Shown in pieces: positions 56,438 to 64,000 of a DNA stretch of 64,000 nt. The notes beneath the pieces were generated by a model that saw only the letters and a list, made by a program, of their open reading frames with translations, made no database searches and had not been told where the DNA came from. This DNA comes from Candidatus Marinamargulisbacteria bacterium SCGC AG-410-N11 (GTDB lineage: Bacteria > Margulisbacteria > Marinamargulisbacteria > GCA-2716485 > AG-410-N11), in contig QFBS01000001.1 of NCBI GenBank assembly GCA_003265895.1, positions 1 through 64,000 of the forward strand, read 5' to 3'. Position 1 is the first letter of the stretch, and every line of letters begins with the position of its first letter. Position numbers and translations under genes: made by a program.

Positions 56438-57757
56438 TTAATATTGATTACCAATAACATAAGATTTAAAACCTAAACAATCTAAATTCTCTTTTGAATA
56501 AAGACCTCTAAAGTCAAAAAAGTAAGCCTGTTTCATTAAAGTTTTTACTTTTTTGAGGTCTAAATTCTTAAATAAATTCCATTCTGTTAAAATAACCACA
56601 GCATCACTGTTTTGAACCGCGTCATAAGAGTTATCTGCATATTCAATAGTATCTCCCAAAATCAATGTCGTATTTGGCATACCCTTAGGGTCAAAAACTT
56701 TTATTTTGCATTGACGATCTAATAGCTGTTGAATTAAAAACAAAGACGACGATTCACGAACGTCATCTGTATTAGCTTTAAACGTTAGGCCTAAAATACT
56801 AATGGTTAAGCCTTGATAACCGTTTGGAAAAAAAGCATCTAAGTATTTGATTAATTTTTCTTTTTGTTTTTTATTAACAGATAAAACAGAATCTAACGTA
56901 TCAAATTGATAATGATGTTTAAGTGACTGATTGCGTAATGATAATGTATCTTTAGGAAAACAAGATCCCCCAAACCCTGGCCCTGGCATTAAAAAGTGTG
57001 GACCAATACGTTTATCCGATCCTAATATTTTAGATACATCTTTTATATTACCCCCTACATGCTCGCATAAGTTGGATATTTCATTGATAAAAGATACTTT
57101 GATAGATAGAAAAGTATTGGCCGCATATTTAGCTAATTCGGCCGTTTCAAATGATGTTAAAAAAATAGGCGGAATATCTTTCATCGACATATACAGTTGT
57201 TTAAGACTGTCTTTTGAATCATCATTATTTCCACCGATAACAATACGGTCAGCATTAAAAAAGTCATGTAAAGCAGATCCTTCACGTAAAAACTCAGGAT
57301 TGGATATCACATTAAGAACATCTTTAAGACCATAATCCTTAATAAGGTCTACCAGTTGTTGATTAAAACCAATAGGTACAGTGCTTTTAATAACAATGAT
57401 TGATTTTTGACTACATTGAGACTGTTTATACCAATTAAGAATATCGGTTACAACAGCTATGGCATCATTAACATAAGTATCCCCATTTTCAAGTGTCGGT
57501 GTCCCAACAGCAACAAAAATAAATTCAGAATGTAAACAATCCGAAAGTTCTGAAAAAAAAGAAATACGATTAAGTTGTGTTAAATCTTGTAGTTTTTCTT
57601 GAAGGCCTGGCTCAAAAAAAGGAGAATACCCTTGTTTTAATTGGTCTATTTTAGATTGGTTTTTATCAACAAATTTAACTTGGTTACCTAAATCGGCTAA
57701 ACATACTCCCGTTACTAAGCCAACATATCCGGTCCCAATAACTGTAATCGATTTCAT
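56438..57757 (-). CDS. ugd: UDP-glucose 6-dehydrogenase
   Basis: Oxidises UDP-glucose to UDP-glucuronate with two NAD. The 439 residues carry VIGTGYVGLVTGVCLADLG at 5-23, VAVGTPTLENGD, STVPIGF, NPEFLREGSA, KYAANTFLSIKVSFINE, the catalytic cysteine in GFGGSCFPKD and LGLTFKANTDDVRESSS. It follows the OPX gene by 32 bp and precedes wbpA by 95 bp. The presence of both UDP-Glc and UDP-GlcNAc dehydrogenases indicates an acidic polysaccharide with at least two uronic acid sources. Confidence 0.93.
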   Translation of the reverse strand: MKSITVIGTGYVGLVTGVCLADLGNQVKFVDKNQSKIDQLKQGYSPFFEPGLQEKLQDLTQLNRISFFSELSDCLHSEFIFVAVGTPTLENGDTYVNDAIAVVTDILNWYKQSQCSQKSIIVIKSTVPIGFNQQLVDLIKDYGLKDVLNVISNPEFLREGSALHDFFNADRIVIGGNNDDSKDSLKQLYMSMKDIPPIFLTSFETAELAKYAANTFLSIKVSFINEISNLCEHVGGNIKDVSKILGSDKRIGPHFLMPGPGFGGSCFPKDTLSLRNQSLKHHYQFDTLDSVLSVNKKQKEKLIKYLDAFFPNGYQGLTISILGLTFKANTDDVRESSSLFLIQQLLDRQCKIKVFDPKGMPNTTLILGDTIEYADNSYDAVQNSDAVVILTEWNLFKNLDLKKVKTLMKQAYFFDFRGLYSKENLDCLGFKSYVIGNQY

Positions 57758-57789
57758 AATTTAAAACAAAACTGAAACGTTTTCATTAT

Positions 57790-60213
57790 CTATCTAATAA
57801 GATTAAACACATTCATAATAGAAACAACTTCAAAGATAACTTTGATAACATCTTTGGTTTCTTTCCAAACATTAAGTTTAACTTTAACTTCTTCTGGAAT
57901 ATATATTGTATCCCCTTTTTGAATATTAACGTTATTCTTAGCAATTTGGCCATTCGATTTAAACACATAAAACGTATCTTTGATACTAAATTCTGACAAA
58001 CCACCTGCTTTTTTAATATAGTAGTTAAGCCCTTTACCGTTAACATAGCGAAGGGATGTGGGGTAGCTAACGCCCCCGACGATTTGAATAGAGTCTGGAA
58101 CCGTTGGTACTGTAAGTGTATCGCCATCCTCTAAATTAAATTCAATAGTATCATTAAGAATCTCATTTAAATCAATAACCACTCGGCCATCACTAGATTC
58201 TATTTTTGTTTGAAGGAATGAAATCGCTTGTTGATAGGCTTGTTTGTTACCTTCATTTAAATTTTCTAAACGTCTCTGATCATAAATTAAACGTTTTTGC
58301 TCTTCATCTACAATTCGTTTGTTTCCTTGTTCTTCGGCTACTTTGACACTTTGTCTTGTAAATACAGCACCAGTAATAAAGGCATTATCTGATAAACCAC
58401 CCGCTCGCTTAATAACCGAATTTAATGTTTCATTTTCTCGAAAAAAGTAGGTGCCTGGCTGTTTGAATGCGCCAGATAATTGAATCTGCCGTTTCTCAAC
58501 TAAGAATTTGTTTTCTTGGACCATAATAAGATCATTCGGATGTAAATATAAATTTTCGTCAGAGTCAGGGTTTGCTATGATTTCAGATAAAGAAACCGTA
58601 ATAATCGACTCTCCTAAACTAGATTGTCGGTAAACTTCACAGGCCGATAATTCGGCCGTAGCATCTAGCTGAGATAATTCAATGACATCTGAGACTTTCA
58701 TATTCGCTAATAATTTATATTTTCCTGGCTTGATAACACTTCCTTTAACAGTAACAAAGCCATATTGATTCTCTTCGACATTAACAATATCCCATTTTTT
58801 TAATGTAAACGATTTCGCACGATCTTGACTAACTAATAACAATTCTCGTTGGGTATGGGTAAGATAACGATAGACTTGGATATCCCTGTTTAATGAAATT
58901 TCTTTTAAATCTTGTGCTTTTGAAAGAAGCTGATCTAATGTCATTCCTTTCTTAAATTGATAGGAGCCTGGCCGATTGACAGATCCTTTAACAGTAACCA
59001 CATTGTCTTTTTCATTTAATATAGGAAGAACATGAATTCGATCGCCATCTTTAATCAAAAACCGTTTCGCTATTTTTTTGAATTCAGCTTGTTTACTAGA
59101 TACATTAATAACTTCTACTTTTTTACCATTAGAAAGTCGCTCAACTTGGATTAGGGAAGGATAACTAGACGCGTGAAAGCCTCCTGAAAGCTGAATAGCT
59201 GATAATAATGATACTTTATGTTTAAGTTCATAAATGGCAGGCCGCTTAACAAGACCCTTAATCTGACAAACAGGGCCAATAGCAGGAACAAAAATAGTGT
59301 CATAAGCACGAAGCTGGATATCTTGCGATTGGTCACCTTTTAATAAATAATCGTATAAATCGACAGTTTTAAACGTTTTTCCTTTACGCTTAAGTTGAAT
59401 ATTTCGTAAAGAACCAGTTTTAGAAGGCCCGCCAGCTTCATGGATAGCCGTAAATAATGTTGATAACGATGATACATTATAAGATCCTGGTTGGTTAACA
59501 TCCCCTAAAATAAATACTTTAATCGATCGTAGTTGGCTAATGGAAACACTAGTTTCTATGTTAACGAACTTTTTATCTAAATGTTTTCGGATAATATTAT
59601 TAACTTGGCCAAACCGAACACCATTGAGCGGGATATGACCCAGTTGAGGGATAAAGATTCGTCCTCGTTTGTCTACAGTAACCATAAACGTCTCGGTAAG
59701 TTTACCCCAAATATTAATGACTAAAGAGTCGCCAGGTCCAATTATATAGTCGTCTGCGACAGGGATATTAAAATCAGTAGATTCATCTTGACTGGAACTA
59801 AAAAAGTCATAGCCAAACTGTTTAGCCTTTTGGATAAGAGGTGAAACAAACGAATCAGATTTTTTTGTTGTAAACGGTTCATCATAATAAATCTGAAAAA
59901 GATTTGTTTTGGTATCTAAGGATTCGGTGGTTGAAAAAATGGTCTCAATTTGAGATGTATCCGAAGGATCCTTTGTATCTATATCTTTTTGATTAATTTC
60001 TTTTTTTTTGTTTGTTTCTTTTTTTGTGGTTGTTTTAGATAAAAGTTGTTGCGCGTCTCCTGGCGAAATAGAATTTAATATATTTGGGTTACTTTGAATA
60101 ATCGCTTGTGCCTTTGATTGCTGTTGAGGGGTTAAGTTAGCTGGAATATTAGCGAAACAAGTAGAATAAATAACAAATAAATGAACTATAAATAATAAAA
60201 AAATACGATACAT
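57790..60213 (-). CDS. Polysaccharide export outer membrane protein with multiple SLBB domains (OPX)
   Basis: Outer membrane/periplasmic export channel for the polysaccharide. The 807-residue protein has a signal peptide (residues 1-22, ending CFA), a low-complexity linker rich in Lys/Asp/Thr (about 68-95), the PES domain beginning DYIIGPGDSLVINIWG near 152, and then six SLBB-like repeats recognisable by a G-(x)-PGxY pattern (for example GDVNQPGSYNV, GLVKRPAIYEL, GSVNRPGSYQF, GSVIKPGKYKL, GAFKQPGTYFF, GGVSYPTSLRY). This is longer than Wza (about 380) and closer to KpsD-like large OPX proteins. GAAAGGAATGG is the ribosome site. It is first in an operon with ugd. No Wzc-type kinase is nearby. 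Confidence 0.88.
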   Translation of the reverse strand: MYRIFLLFIVHLFVIYSTCFANIPANLTPQQQSKAQAIIQSNPNILNSISPGDAQQLLSKTTTKKETNKKKEINQKDIDTKDPSDTSQIETIFSTTESLDTKTNLFQIYYDEPFTTKKSDSFVSPLIQKAKQFGYDFFSSSQDESTDFNIPVADDYIIGPGDSLVINIWGKLTETFMVTVDKRGRIFIPQLGHIPLNGVRFGQVNNIIRKHLDKKFVNIETSVSISQLRSIKVFILGDVNQPGSYNVSSLSTLFTAIHEAGGPSKTGSLRNIQLKRKGKTFKTVDLYDYLLKGDQSQDIQLRAYDTIFVPAIGPVCQIKGLVKRPAIYELKHKVSLLSAIQLSGGFHASSYPSLIQVERLSNGKKVEVINVSSKQAEFKKIAKRFLIKDGDRIHVLPILNEKDNVVTVKGSVNRPGSYQFKKGMTLDQLLSKAQDLKEISLNRDIQVYRYLTHTQRELLLVSQDRAKSFTLKKWDIVNVEENQYGFVTVKGSVIKPGKYKLLANMKVSDVIELSQLDATAELSACEVYRQSSLGESIITVSLSEIIANPDSDENLYLHPNDLIMVQENKFLVEKRQIQLSGAFKQPGTYFFRENETLNSVIKRAGGLSDNAFITGAVFTRQSVKVAEEQGNKRIVDEEQKRLIYDQRRLENLNEGNKQAYQQAISFLQTKIESSDGRVVIDLNEILNDTIEFNLEDGDTLTVPTVPDSIQIVGGVSYPTSLRYVNGKGLNYYIKKAGGLSEFSIKDTFYVFKSNGQIAKNNVNIQKGDTIYIPEEVKVKLNVWKETKDVIKVIFEVVSIMNVFNLIR

Positions 60214-60538
60214 GGACCCATTCCTTTCAAAATAAAAAATAAAACTAACTTAAATTTTAGACTGAATTACTAAATAATACTAGTTTCTAAGTACAAAAAT
60301 TTATCATTTAACACCAAAATTATTATCAAAATTAAAATATTTTCAAATAATTTATTCCCATTTTTAAAATTCGATGAATCTTAGTAGTCTTTAATAAATA
60401 TGAGAGAGTTATAAGAGGGTGCTCTAATTAATGACATATTAGGTGAAACATATCAGAAAAAAATTCTATTAGATTTTTGTTAAATAAAGAAAAAATAATA
60501 CCAAGAAAGCATAAAAGAAAATAAAGAAAAAAAATTTC
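60214..60538 (-). other. Intergenic region upstream of OPX
   Basis: AT-rich spacer of about 325 bp that must contain the OPX promoter on the minus strand. I found no convincing minus-35/minus-10 pair and no reading frame. Confidence 0.5.
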
Positions 60539-60568
60539 TTTACAATCAATTATTCAATTTCATATAAT
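60539..60568 (+). promoter_or_regulatory. Promoter in front of the C10 hairpin
   Basis: TTTACA at 60539-60544 and TATAAT at 60563-60568 are 18 bases apart on the plus strand. The expected start at about 60575 is immediately before the hairpin at 60577. Confidence 0.5.
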
Positions 60569-60576
60569 AACTTATG

Positions 60577-60616
60577 AAAAGCTCTCGGAGACCCCCCCCC
60601 CTATTCGAGGGCTTTT
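60577..60616 (+). ncRNA. Hairpin with C10 loop: terminator or small RNA
   Basis: AAAAGCTCTCG (60577-60587) pairs with CGAGGGCTTTT (60606-60616): 11 base pairs with one wobble. The 18-base loop contains ten consecutive C (60592-60601). On the minus strand it would end the secretin operon as an intrinsic terminator (stem then TTTT). On the plus strand a TTTACA/TATAAT promoter begins just upstream, so a roughly 45-base RNA made almost entirely of this hairpin would result. Such a C-rich loop could pair with G-runs in mRNA. Terminator function is likely; the small RNA is a proposal. Confidence 0.5.
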
Positions 60617-60653
60617 CCTTGAAATATAGTTGAAAAATTTAAGAATGTATTTT

Positions 60654-61637
60654 TTACATAATATTACCCTTTGCAATTGTTGGTTTCAAATATAGATAGA
60701 TATAGCTCATTAAAGTCTTTCGTAAACGTCGTTTAAAATATTGTCCAATAAAGGGAACTTTAGAGAATGTTTCAATCATCCAGTGATGATCACGCTGTTT
60801 ATGTTGTTGAAAGCTACCAATTAAAATAGATTCGTTGTTAGCTACATTAAACGATGTATTTAATGATCGGTTAGCAACCACTGGATATTGAGATGATCCA
60901 ATATCTTTCCACATATTTACATTATCAATCGATGACTTTAATTGGATAGCAATATAGTTTTGAGTACTAATAGTGGGTGTGATATCAATCGAAATTCCAG
61001 TTTGAATTTGTTTGAACGAGGTTGATGTAACGGTTTGGTTAGTATGGGATGTAATATAAGGGAATTGATTGCCAATAGAAAGTGATGCCGGCTGATTGTG
61101 TTGAGCTAAAATCATCGGAGTAGCTACTATTTTAACGGTTGCCATTGTACATAGTGGACCTAATAATCTTTCAAATTCGTCTTGAGAAAAACTTGTAAAA
61201 GATTGTCTTAAAAGTTTCGAGCTTGTTTTGAATTGATCGATTACGGACGGTTGATTCCTTGAGTAATCAAAAGTGACTTCAATTATTTTGAACTCTAATT
61301 GAATCGTCTTGATAGGTTTATCTAACATGCTGACTGTTTTTAAAATATCACGCTTTAATTGAGACGGTGATTTAATACAAAGCTGATTATAATTTGCATG
61401 TTTTTTAACTAATATATTGGTATAAAGCGATGTTAAGATCGTTTGGATATGCTCAATGTCAGCATAAAGAATGGTTAAAAAAAACACGGATTCAGATTGT
61501 GATTTAGCATTGTTAACAGTAGAAATTTTATGATTAAAAAAATCAGCATCAAATGCATTACTATACTGCATAATAGTATTGGCATTGAGAGTAGAAAATA
61601 AGAAGGTAATTAATATTATAATAATTAGGTGATTCAT
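60654..61637 (-). CDS. Short secretin-domain protein (PilQ/GspD-like)
   Basis: A 327-residue protein with a signal peptide (MNHLIIIILITFLFSTLNA) and a C-terminal secretin domain: VPF-type motif KVPFIGQYFKRR near the end, ATPMILAQHNQPASLSIGNQFPYIT and TGISIDITPTIS segments of the secretin fold. Before this is one N-domain-like region (IQTILTSLYTNILVKK). At about 327 residues it is far shorter than PilQ (600-700) or GspD, so it lacks most N-domains. The start at 61637 gives an ATGA overlap with the upstream gene; the earlier in-frame ATG at 61673 is less likely. It ends a three-gene operon with PilO-like and PilN-like genes. Confidence 0.75.
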   Translation of the reverse strand: MNHLIIIILITFLFSTLNANTIMQYSNAFDADFFNHKISTVNNAKSQSESVFFLTILYADIEHIQTILTSLYTNILVKKHANYNQLCIKSPSQLKRDILKTVSMLDKPIKTIQLEFKIIEVTFDYSRNQPSVIDQFKTSSKLLRQSFTSFSQDEFERLLGPLCTMATVKIVATPMILAQHNQPASLSIGNQFPYITSHTNQTVTSTSFKQIQTGISIDITPTISTQNYIAIQLKSSIDNVNMWKDIGSSQYPVVANRSLNTSFNVANNESILIGSFQQHKQRDHHWMIETFSKVPFIGQYFKRRLRKTLMSYIYLYLKPTIAKGNIM

Positions 61638-62032
61638 AATAAATAAGGAGTTCTTTGAAATACTACATGACAATTTAAATTAGTTATATCCAGTTCCACA
61701 GATTTAATAGCTAATTCAGCGGAATGTAAGGCATCCATCAAAATGTCGAAAAAGACGGCAGTATCTTGATGTGGGATTGTAAACTGATAATGTAAAGGAG
61801 ATACGGTTTGGAACGTGAGATCTTTAACTTTAATTAAGAAAGTCTTATTAGAGGATATAGACTTTAATTTAGGAGATAGCCTCATTGTCTTATGGAAAGT
61901 ATCTGCAAGACGTTGTTGATGGGTATTTTGTTGGTTTAGGCAATAAAACATATAGCCCAAAAATAATAAGCAAAAACAAAAGAATAACGTGAATAATCGC
62001 TTGTTAAGTTTAGGTTTGCAAATTAAAGTCAT
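61634..62032 (-). CDS. Small single-helix protein, PilO-like
   Basis: A 132-residue protein with one transmembrane helix at about residues 13-31 (TLFFCFCLLFLGYMFYC) and a short periplasmic domain with a beta-alpha pattern. Size, topology and place between a PilN-like and a secretin gene suggest PilO (or GspM) function, the inner membrane platform next to the secretin. The primary sequence gives no firm match. It overlaps the PilN-like gene by 23 bp and the secretin by 4 bp. Confidence 0.5.
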   Translation of the reverse strand: MTLICKPKLNKRLFTLFFCFCLLFLGYMFYCLNQQNTHQQRLADTFHKTMRLSPKLKSISSNKTFLIKVKDLTFQTVSPLHYQFTIPHQDTAVFFDILMDALHSAELAIKSVELDITNLNCHVVFQRTPYLL

Positions 62033-62717
62033 AAAAAATGTATCCCCCTGTTGGTTTGACGGTGTTAACTGTTAATGTATAAGGGTTAAGTTCTAACCAT
62101 TCTAAAATACTTTGTTTAAATAAAGTCAAGTTTTCAACTAAGCAAAAACCTTGAAACATAATATTGGTTTTAGAAAGAGAAAGTGACTGAATAATAACAG
62201 GTTGTGTTTTTAAAAACTCGTAAAAAGATAATAACTCTGTATTAGCTGTTTTTGAAATATCAATCGTATTAGCAAGTTTTATATGAAATGTTTTTATAGT
62301 TTGTTCCACACGTTGATTTTGATTTACTTGACGTTGATTTGAGTAATAATACAAAAAATATCCAGATTGAAATGAAAAGACTAACAGGAATAGTATTGTG
62401 ATAGCATAGTGAATTGAAAATTGAGATAAATGATATTTAATTCTTTCTATTAAAGATTGAGTATATATATGACGTAAATGATATCCGTATTGTTTGAATA
62501 AATCTCGTAATGTTTGAGTAATGGATTGAAGCTCAACTTTAGAAAATTGATTCGCTAATGAAGAATCAATGGTAATGGAGTAGCTGTATTGCGATTGAAG
62601 CGAGTTAAAGAAAATAGCATGCGATGAAGTATCGTTTAAAAGTGTAAATAACGATAGATCCAGTAGTTGATGGGTGTTTATAGATGATATTGTAAATGTG
62701 ATATTTTTTGATCTCAT
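62010..62717 (-). CDS. Bitopic membrane protein, PilN-like
   Basis: A 235-residue protein with a cytoplasmic N-terminal region (about 1-100), one transmembrane helix at about 104-124 (HYAITILFLLVFSFQSGYFLY) and a periplasmic part with a coiled-coil stretch and a C-terminal alpha-beta domain. This is the topology of PilN, or of a PilM-like N-domain joined to PilN: the N-terminus is larger than in PilN, about 100 residues against 20. No PilM gene is seen next to it. The promoter geometry implies a leaderless message and no ribosome site is visible. Confidence 0.5.
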   Translation of the reverse strand: MRSKNITFTISSINTHQLLDLSLFTLLNDTSSHAIFFNSLQSQYSYSITIDSSLANQFSKVELQSITQTLRDLFKQYGYHLRHIYTQSLIERIKYHLSQFSIHYAITILFLLVFSFQSGYFLYYYSNQRQVNQNQRVEQTIKTFHIKLANTIDISKTANTELLSFYEFLKTQPVIIQSLSLSKTNIMFQGFCLVENLTLFKQSILEWLELNPYTLTVNTVKPTGGYIFYDFNLQT

Positions 62718-62726
62718 GTAAATAAT

Positions 62727-62755
62727 ATTTTATAAATTAAAAAGTATTACGTCAA
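62727..62755 (-). promoter_or_regulatory. Promoter of the pilN-pilO-secretin operon
   Basis: On the minus strand TTGACG (62755-62750) and TAAAAT (62732-62727) are 17 bases apart, with the expected start near 62720, three bases before the ATG at 62717. Confidence 0.55.
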
Positions 62756-62935
62756 TAAAAATAATTTAATGTAAATTCTTTCTTTTTATGAACTATTAAT
62801 AATTGATAGTCGTGATGCAGTTTTGATTTAAGGGATAGCGTTAATTGGAAGGTTTTCATAAATTAAATATATAATGATAGTATAATAAAGATTTGAACCT
62901 TATTATTTGATGAAAGAAACGAGACATATAAGATA

Positions 62936-64000
62936 ATGCAATGGGTAAAGCAATTTTTTAATTTTGATTTTTTAGAAATTTTAGATCGAAACGAAAAAAA
63001 AGTGTTTTGGTTAATCATAATACTAATGAGTGTTTTTTCATTGGTAGAGGCGTTCACTTATACACTAATAGTACCTTACATTAATGTTATTATAGATCCA
63101 GACCGTATTTATTCGATTGCTAAATTACAACCCATTTTAAAATGGCTAAATTTAACTGAGTCTAAGCAGTTAGTAATCCTTATTTCAATCATTTTTTTAG
63201 GTATGTATTCCATTAAGTCAGGATTACAATTAATAACTAATTATTTTATTGCTAAATTTCCCCAAACAATTTCGCAACATAGAATGGCGTTTATGTATTC
63301 TAAATACTTAAAGATGAACTACAGATCGTATTTAGAAAAAAATACAAAAGAGATGGTAAAGGTATTAACTCAAAACGTTTATCAAGTCGGAGTTTTAATA
63401 CAATCGTCGTTATTTTTTATATCATATCTCATTACATGTATAGGTTTAGTCTTGATTCTTATAAATAAGTCGTTAATAACCACCGTGATTATTATGATCT
63501 TTTTTGTTTTATCTGGTTCCGTTGTTCATTTATCTATTAAAAATCGTCAAAAAAAAGCCGGTGTTGATCTAGATAAATCTTATAATACAGTTTATAAAAT
63601 AACATCAGACTCGTTAACGTTAATTAAAGATATTCGATTATATAAAAAAACAGAGTATTTTATTGATAAGGTAGCAGCTGTTGTTAAAAATGTCTGTGGT
63701 GCCTATAAGGTTAACGCATTCTTATCGGGTTTGCCAGGAGTTTTACTAGAATATTTAGTAATCATATTTTTGGTTTTATTTAGTTTAATATTTATATTAA
63801 AAGGGATTGATATAAAGTCGTATGGAACCTTATTTATTTTTTATGCGGTAGTTGGGAGACGTTTATTAAGCTGTTTAGGGCAGGTGATATCGGCCAAGAA
63901 TACAATTAATTTTTGTAAAGCATCATATGAAACGTATAAGTCAGAGCTTCAATATATTGAATCAGAAAAGTTTGAAATAACAGAAAATATAGCAGAAAAA
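62936..64000 (+). CDS. ABC exporter, transmembrane part, cut by window edge
   Basis: The frame opens at ATG 62936 and runs 355 codons to the right edge. It encodes the membrane domain of a type I ABC exporter of the PglK/MsbA kind: helices near 22-45 (KKVFWLIIILMSVFSLVEAF), 80-100, 145-175 and 240-280, with coupling-helix-like segments RLYKKTEYFIDKV and RMAFMYSKYLKMNYRSYL (in the PglK family style). The ATP-binding domain would follow outside. Oligosaccharide-lipid flipping is possible, but lipid A or other substrates are equally likely. A TATAAT at about 62880 may be its promoter. Confidence 0.75.
   Translation, partial: MQWVKQFFNFDFLEILDRNEKKVFWLIIILMSVFSLVEAFTYTLIVPYINVIIDPDRIYSIAKLQPILKWLNLTESKQLVILISIIFLGMYSIKSGLQLITNYFIAKFPQTISQHRMAFMYSKYLKMNYRSYLEKNTKEMVKVLTQNVYQVGVLIQSSLFFISYLITCIGLVLILINKSLITTVIIMIFFVLSGSVVHLSIKNRQKKAGVDLDKSYNTVYKITSDSLTLIKDIRLYKKTEYFIDKVAAVVKNVCGAYKVNAFLSGLPGVLLEYLVIIFLVLFSLIFILKGIDIKSYGTLFIFYAVVGRRLLSCLGQVISAKNTINFCKASYETYKSELQYIESEKFEITENIAEK

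Noticed and set aside
62863-63057. Minus-strand frame at the right end
   Set aside because: It overlaps the start of the ABC exporter on the plus strand, which is open for 355 codons and has exporter helices.
1-64000. CRISPR arrays, insertion sequences, tRNA or rRNA genes, prophage or plasmid functions
   Set aside because: No regularly spaced repeats, transposase motifs, cloverleaf-like sequences or phage genes were seen on either strand by eye.

Overview
The window is AT-rich DNA from a Gram-negative bacterium with an outer membrane. This is shown by an SLBB outer-membrane polysaccharide export protein, Wzx/Wzy/Wzz components, heptose precursor enzymes and a short type IV pilus-like secretin. 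The lineage cannot be fixed from the sequence. The succinate dehydrogenase is of the type B (Bacteroidota/epsilon-like) sort, whereas the arginine succinyltransferase (AST) pathway is best known from gammaproteobacteria. There are no rRNA or tRNA genes, insertion sequences or CRISPR arrays that I can see.

Layout. 0-10 kb is central metabolism: class II fumarase (cut by the left edge), a divergent sdhA-sdhB-gmhA operon from a good sigma70-type promoter, then an ast operon in the order C-A-D-B without astE. 10-19 kb makes UDP-sugars and recycles cofactors: a membrane 4,6-dehydratase, an L-2-hydroxyglutarate oxidase, a WbpE aminotransferase, a fused WbpB-WbpD protein, and metK and ahcY. 18.7-33.1 kb holds a WecA/WbpL-type initiating transferase, a tight operon (bi-domain oxidoreductase, heparinase-like protein, NAD-sugar epimerase/reductase, GT4, UDP-GlcNAc 2-epimerase), an asparagine-synthase-like amidotransferase, a second 2-epimerase, and a GDP-D-glycero-D-manno-heptose set (hddA, gmhA, hddC) without gmhB. 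33.2-42 kb is the most A-rich, strain-specific-looking core: Wzy, a decayed glycosyltransferase copy beside its intact relative, an HPr-kinase-like protein, another glycosyltransferase, a Wzx flippase broken at a G9 tract, and a glycosyltransferase whose 5' end is out of frame at a T10 tract. 42-53 kb is a long leftward operon for a CMP-legionaminic-acid-like nonulosonic acid. It has two formyltransferases and a PIG-L deacetylase and no recognisable acetyltransferase. 54-60 kb carries a UDP-GlcNAc 4-epimerase, two UDP-sugar 6-dehydrogenases and the OPX export protein. 60.6-62.7 kb is a mini PilN/PilO/secretin operon. An ABC exporter runs off the right edge.

How it fits together. The genes describe a Wzy-dependent surface polysaccharide. 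UDP-GlcNAc is turned into 6-deoxy-HexNAc (PglF/WbpM-like plus reductase) and into diacetamido uronic acids (WbpA, WbpB-D, WbpE, a 2-epimerase, perhaps amidated by the AsnB-like enzyme). GDP-heptose and a formylated nonulosonic acid may add further residues. Assembly would be by Wzx/Wzy/Wzz and export by OPX.

Main points of interest: (1) two frame-breaking homopolymers in adjacent genes (flippase and glycosyltransferase) that look like phase switches or assembly errors; (2) a promoter followed at once by a hairpin with a C10 loop, a candidate small RNA that could pair with the G9 and G8 tracts of wzx and legC; (3) an L-2-hydroxyglutarate oxidase beside the WbpB/WbpE genes, which would close the 2-oxoglutarate/2-hydroxyglutarate cycle; (4) the formyl-type nonulosonic acid pathway; (5) several genes with promoters placed for leaderless transcripts.
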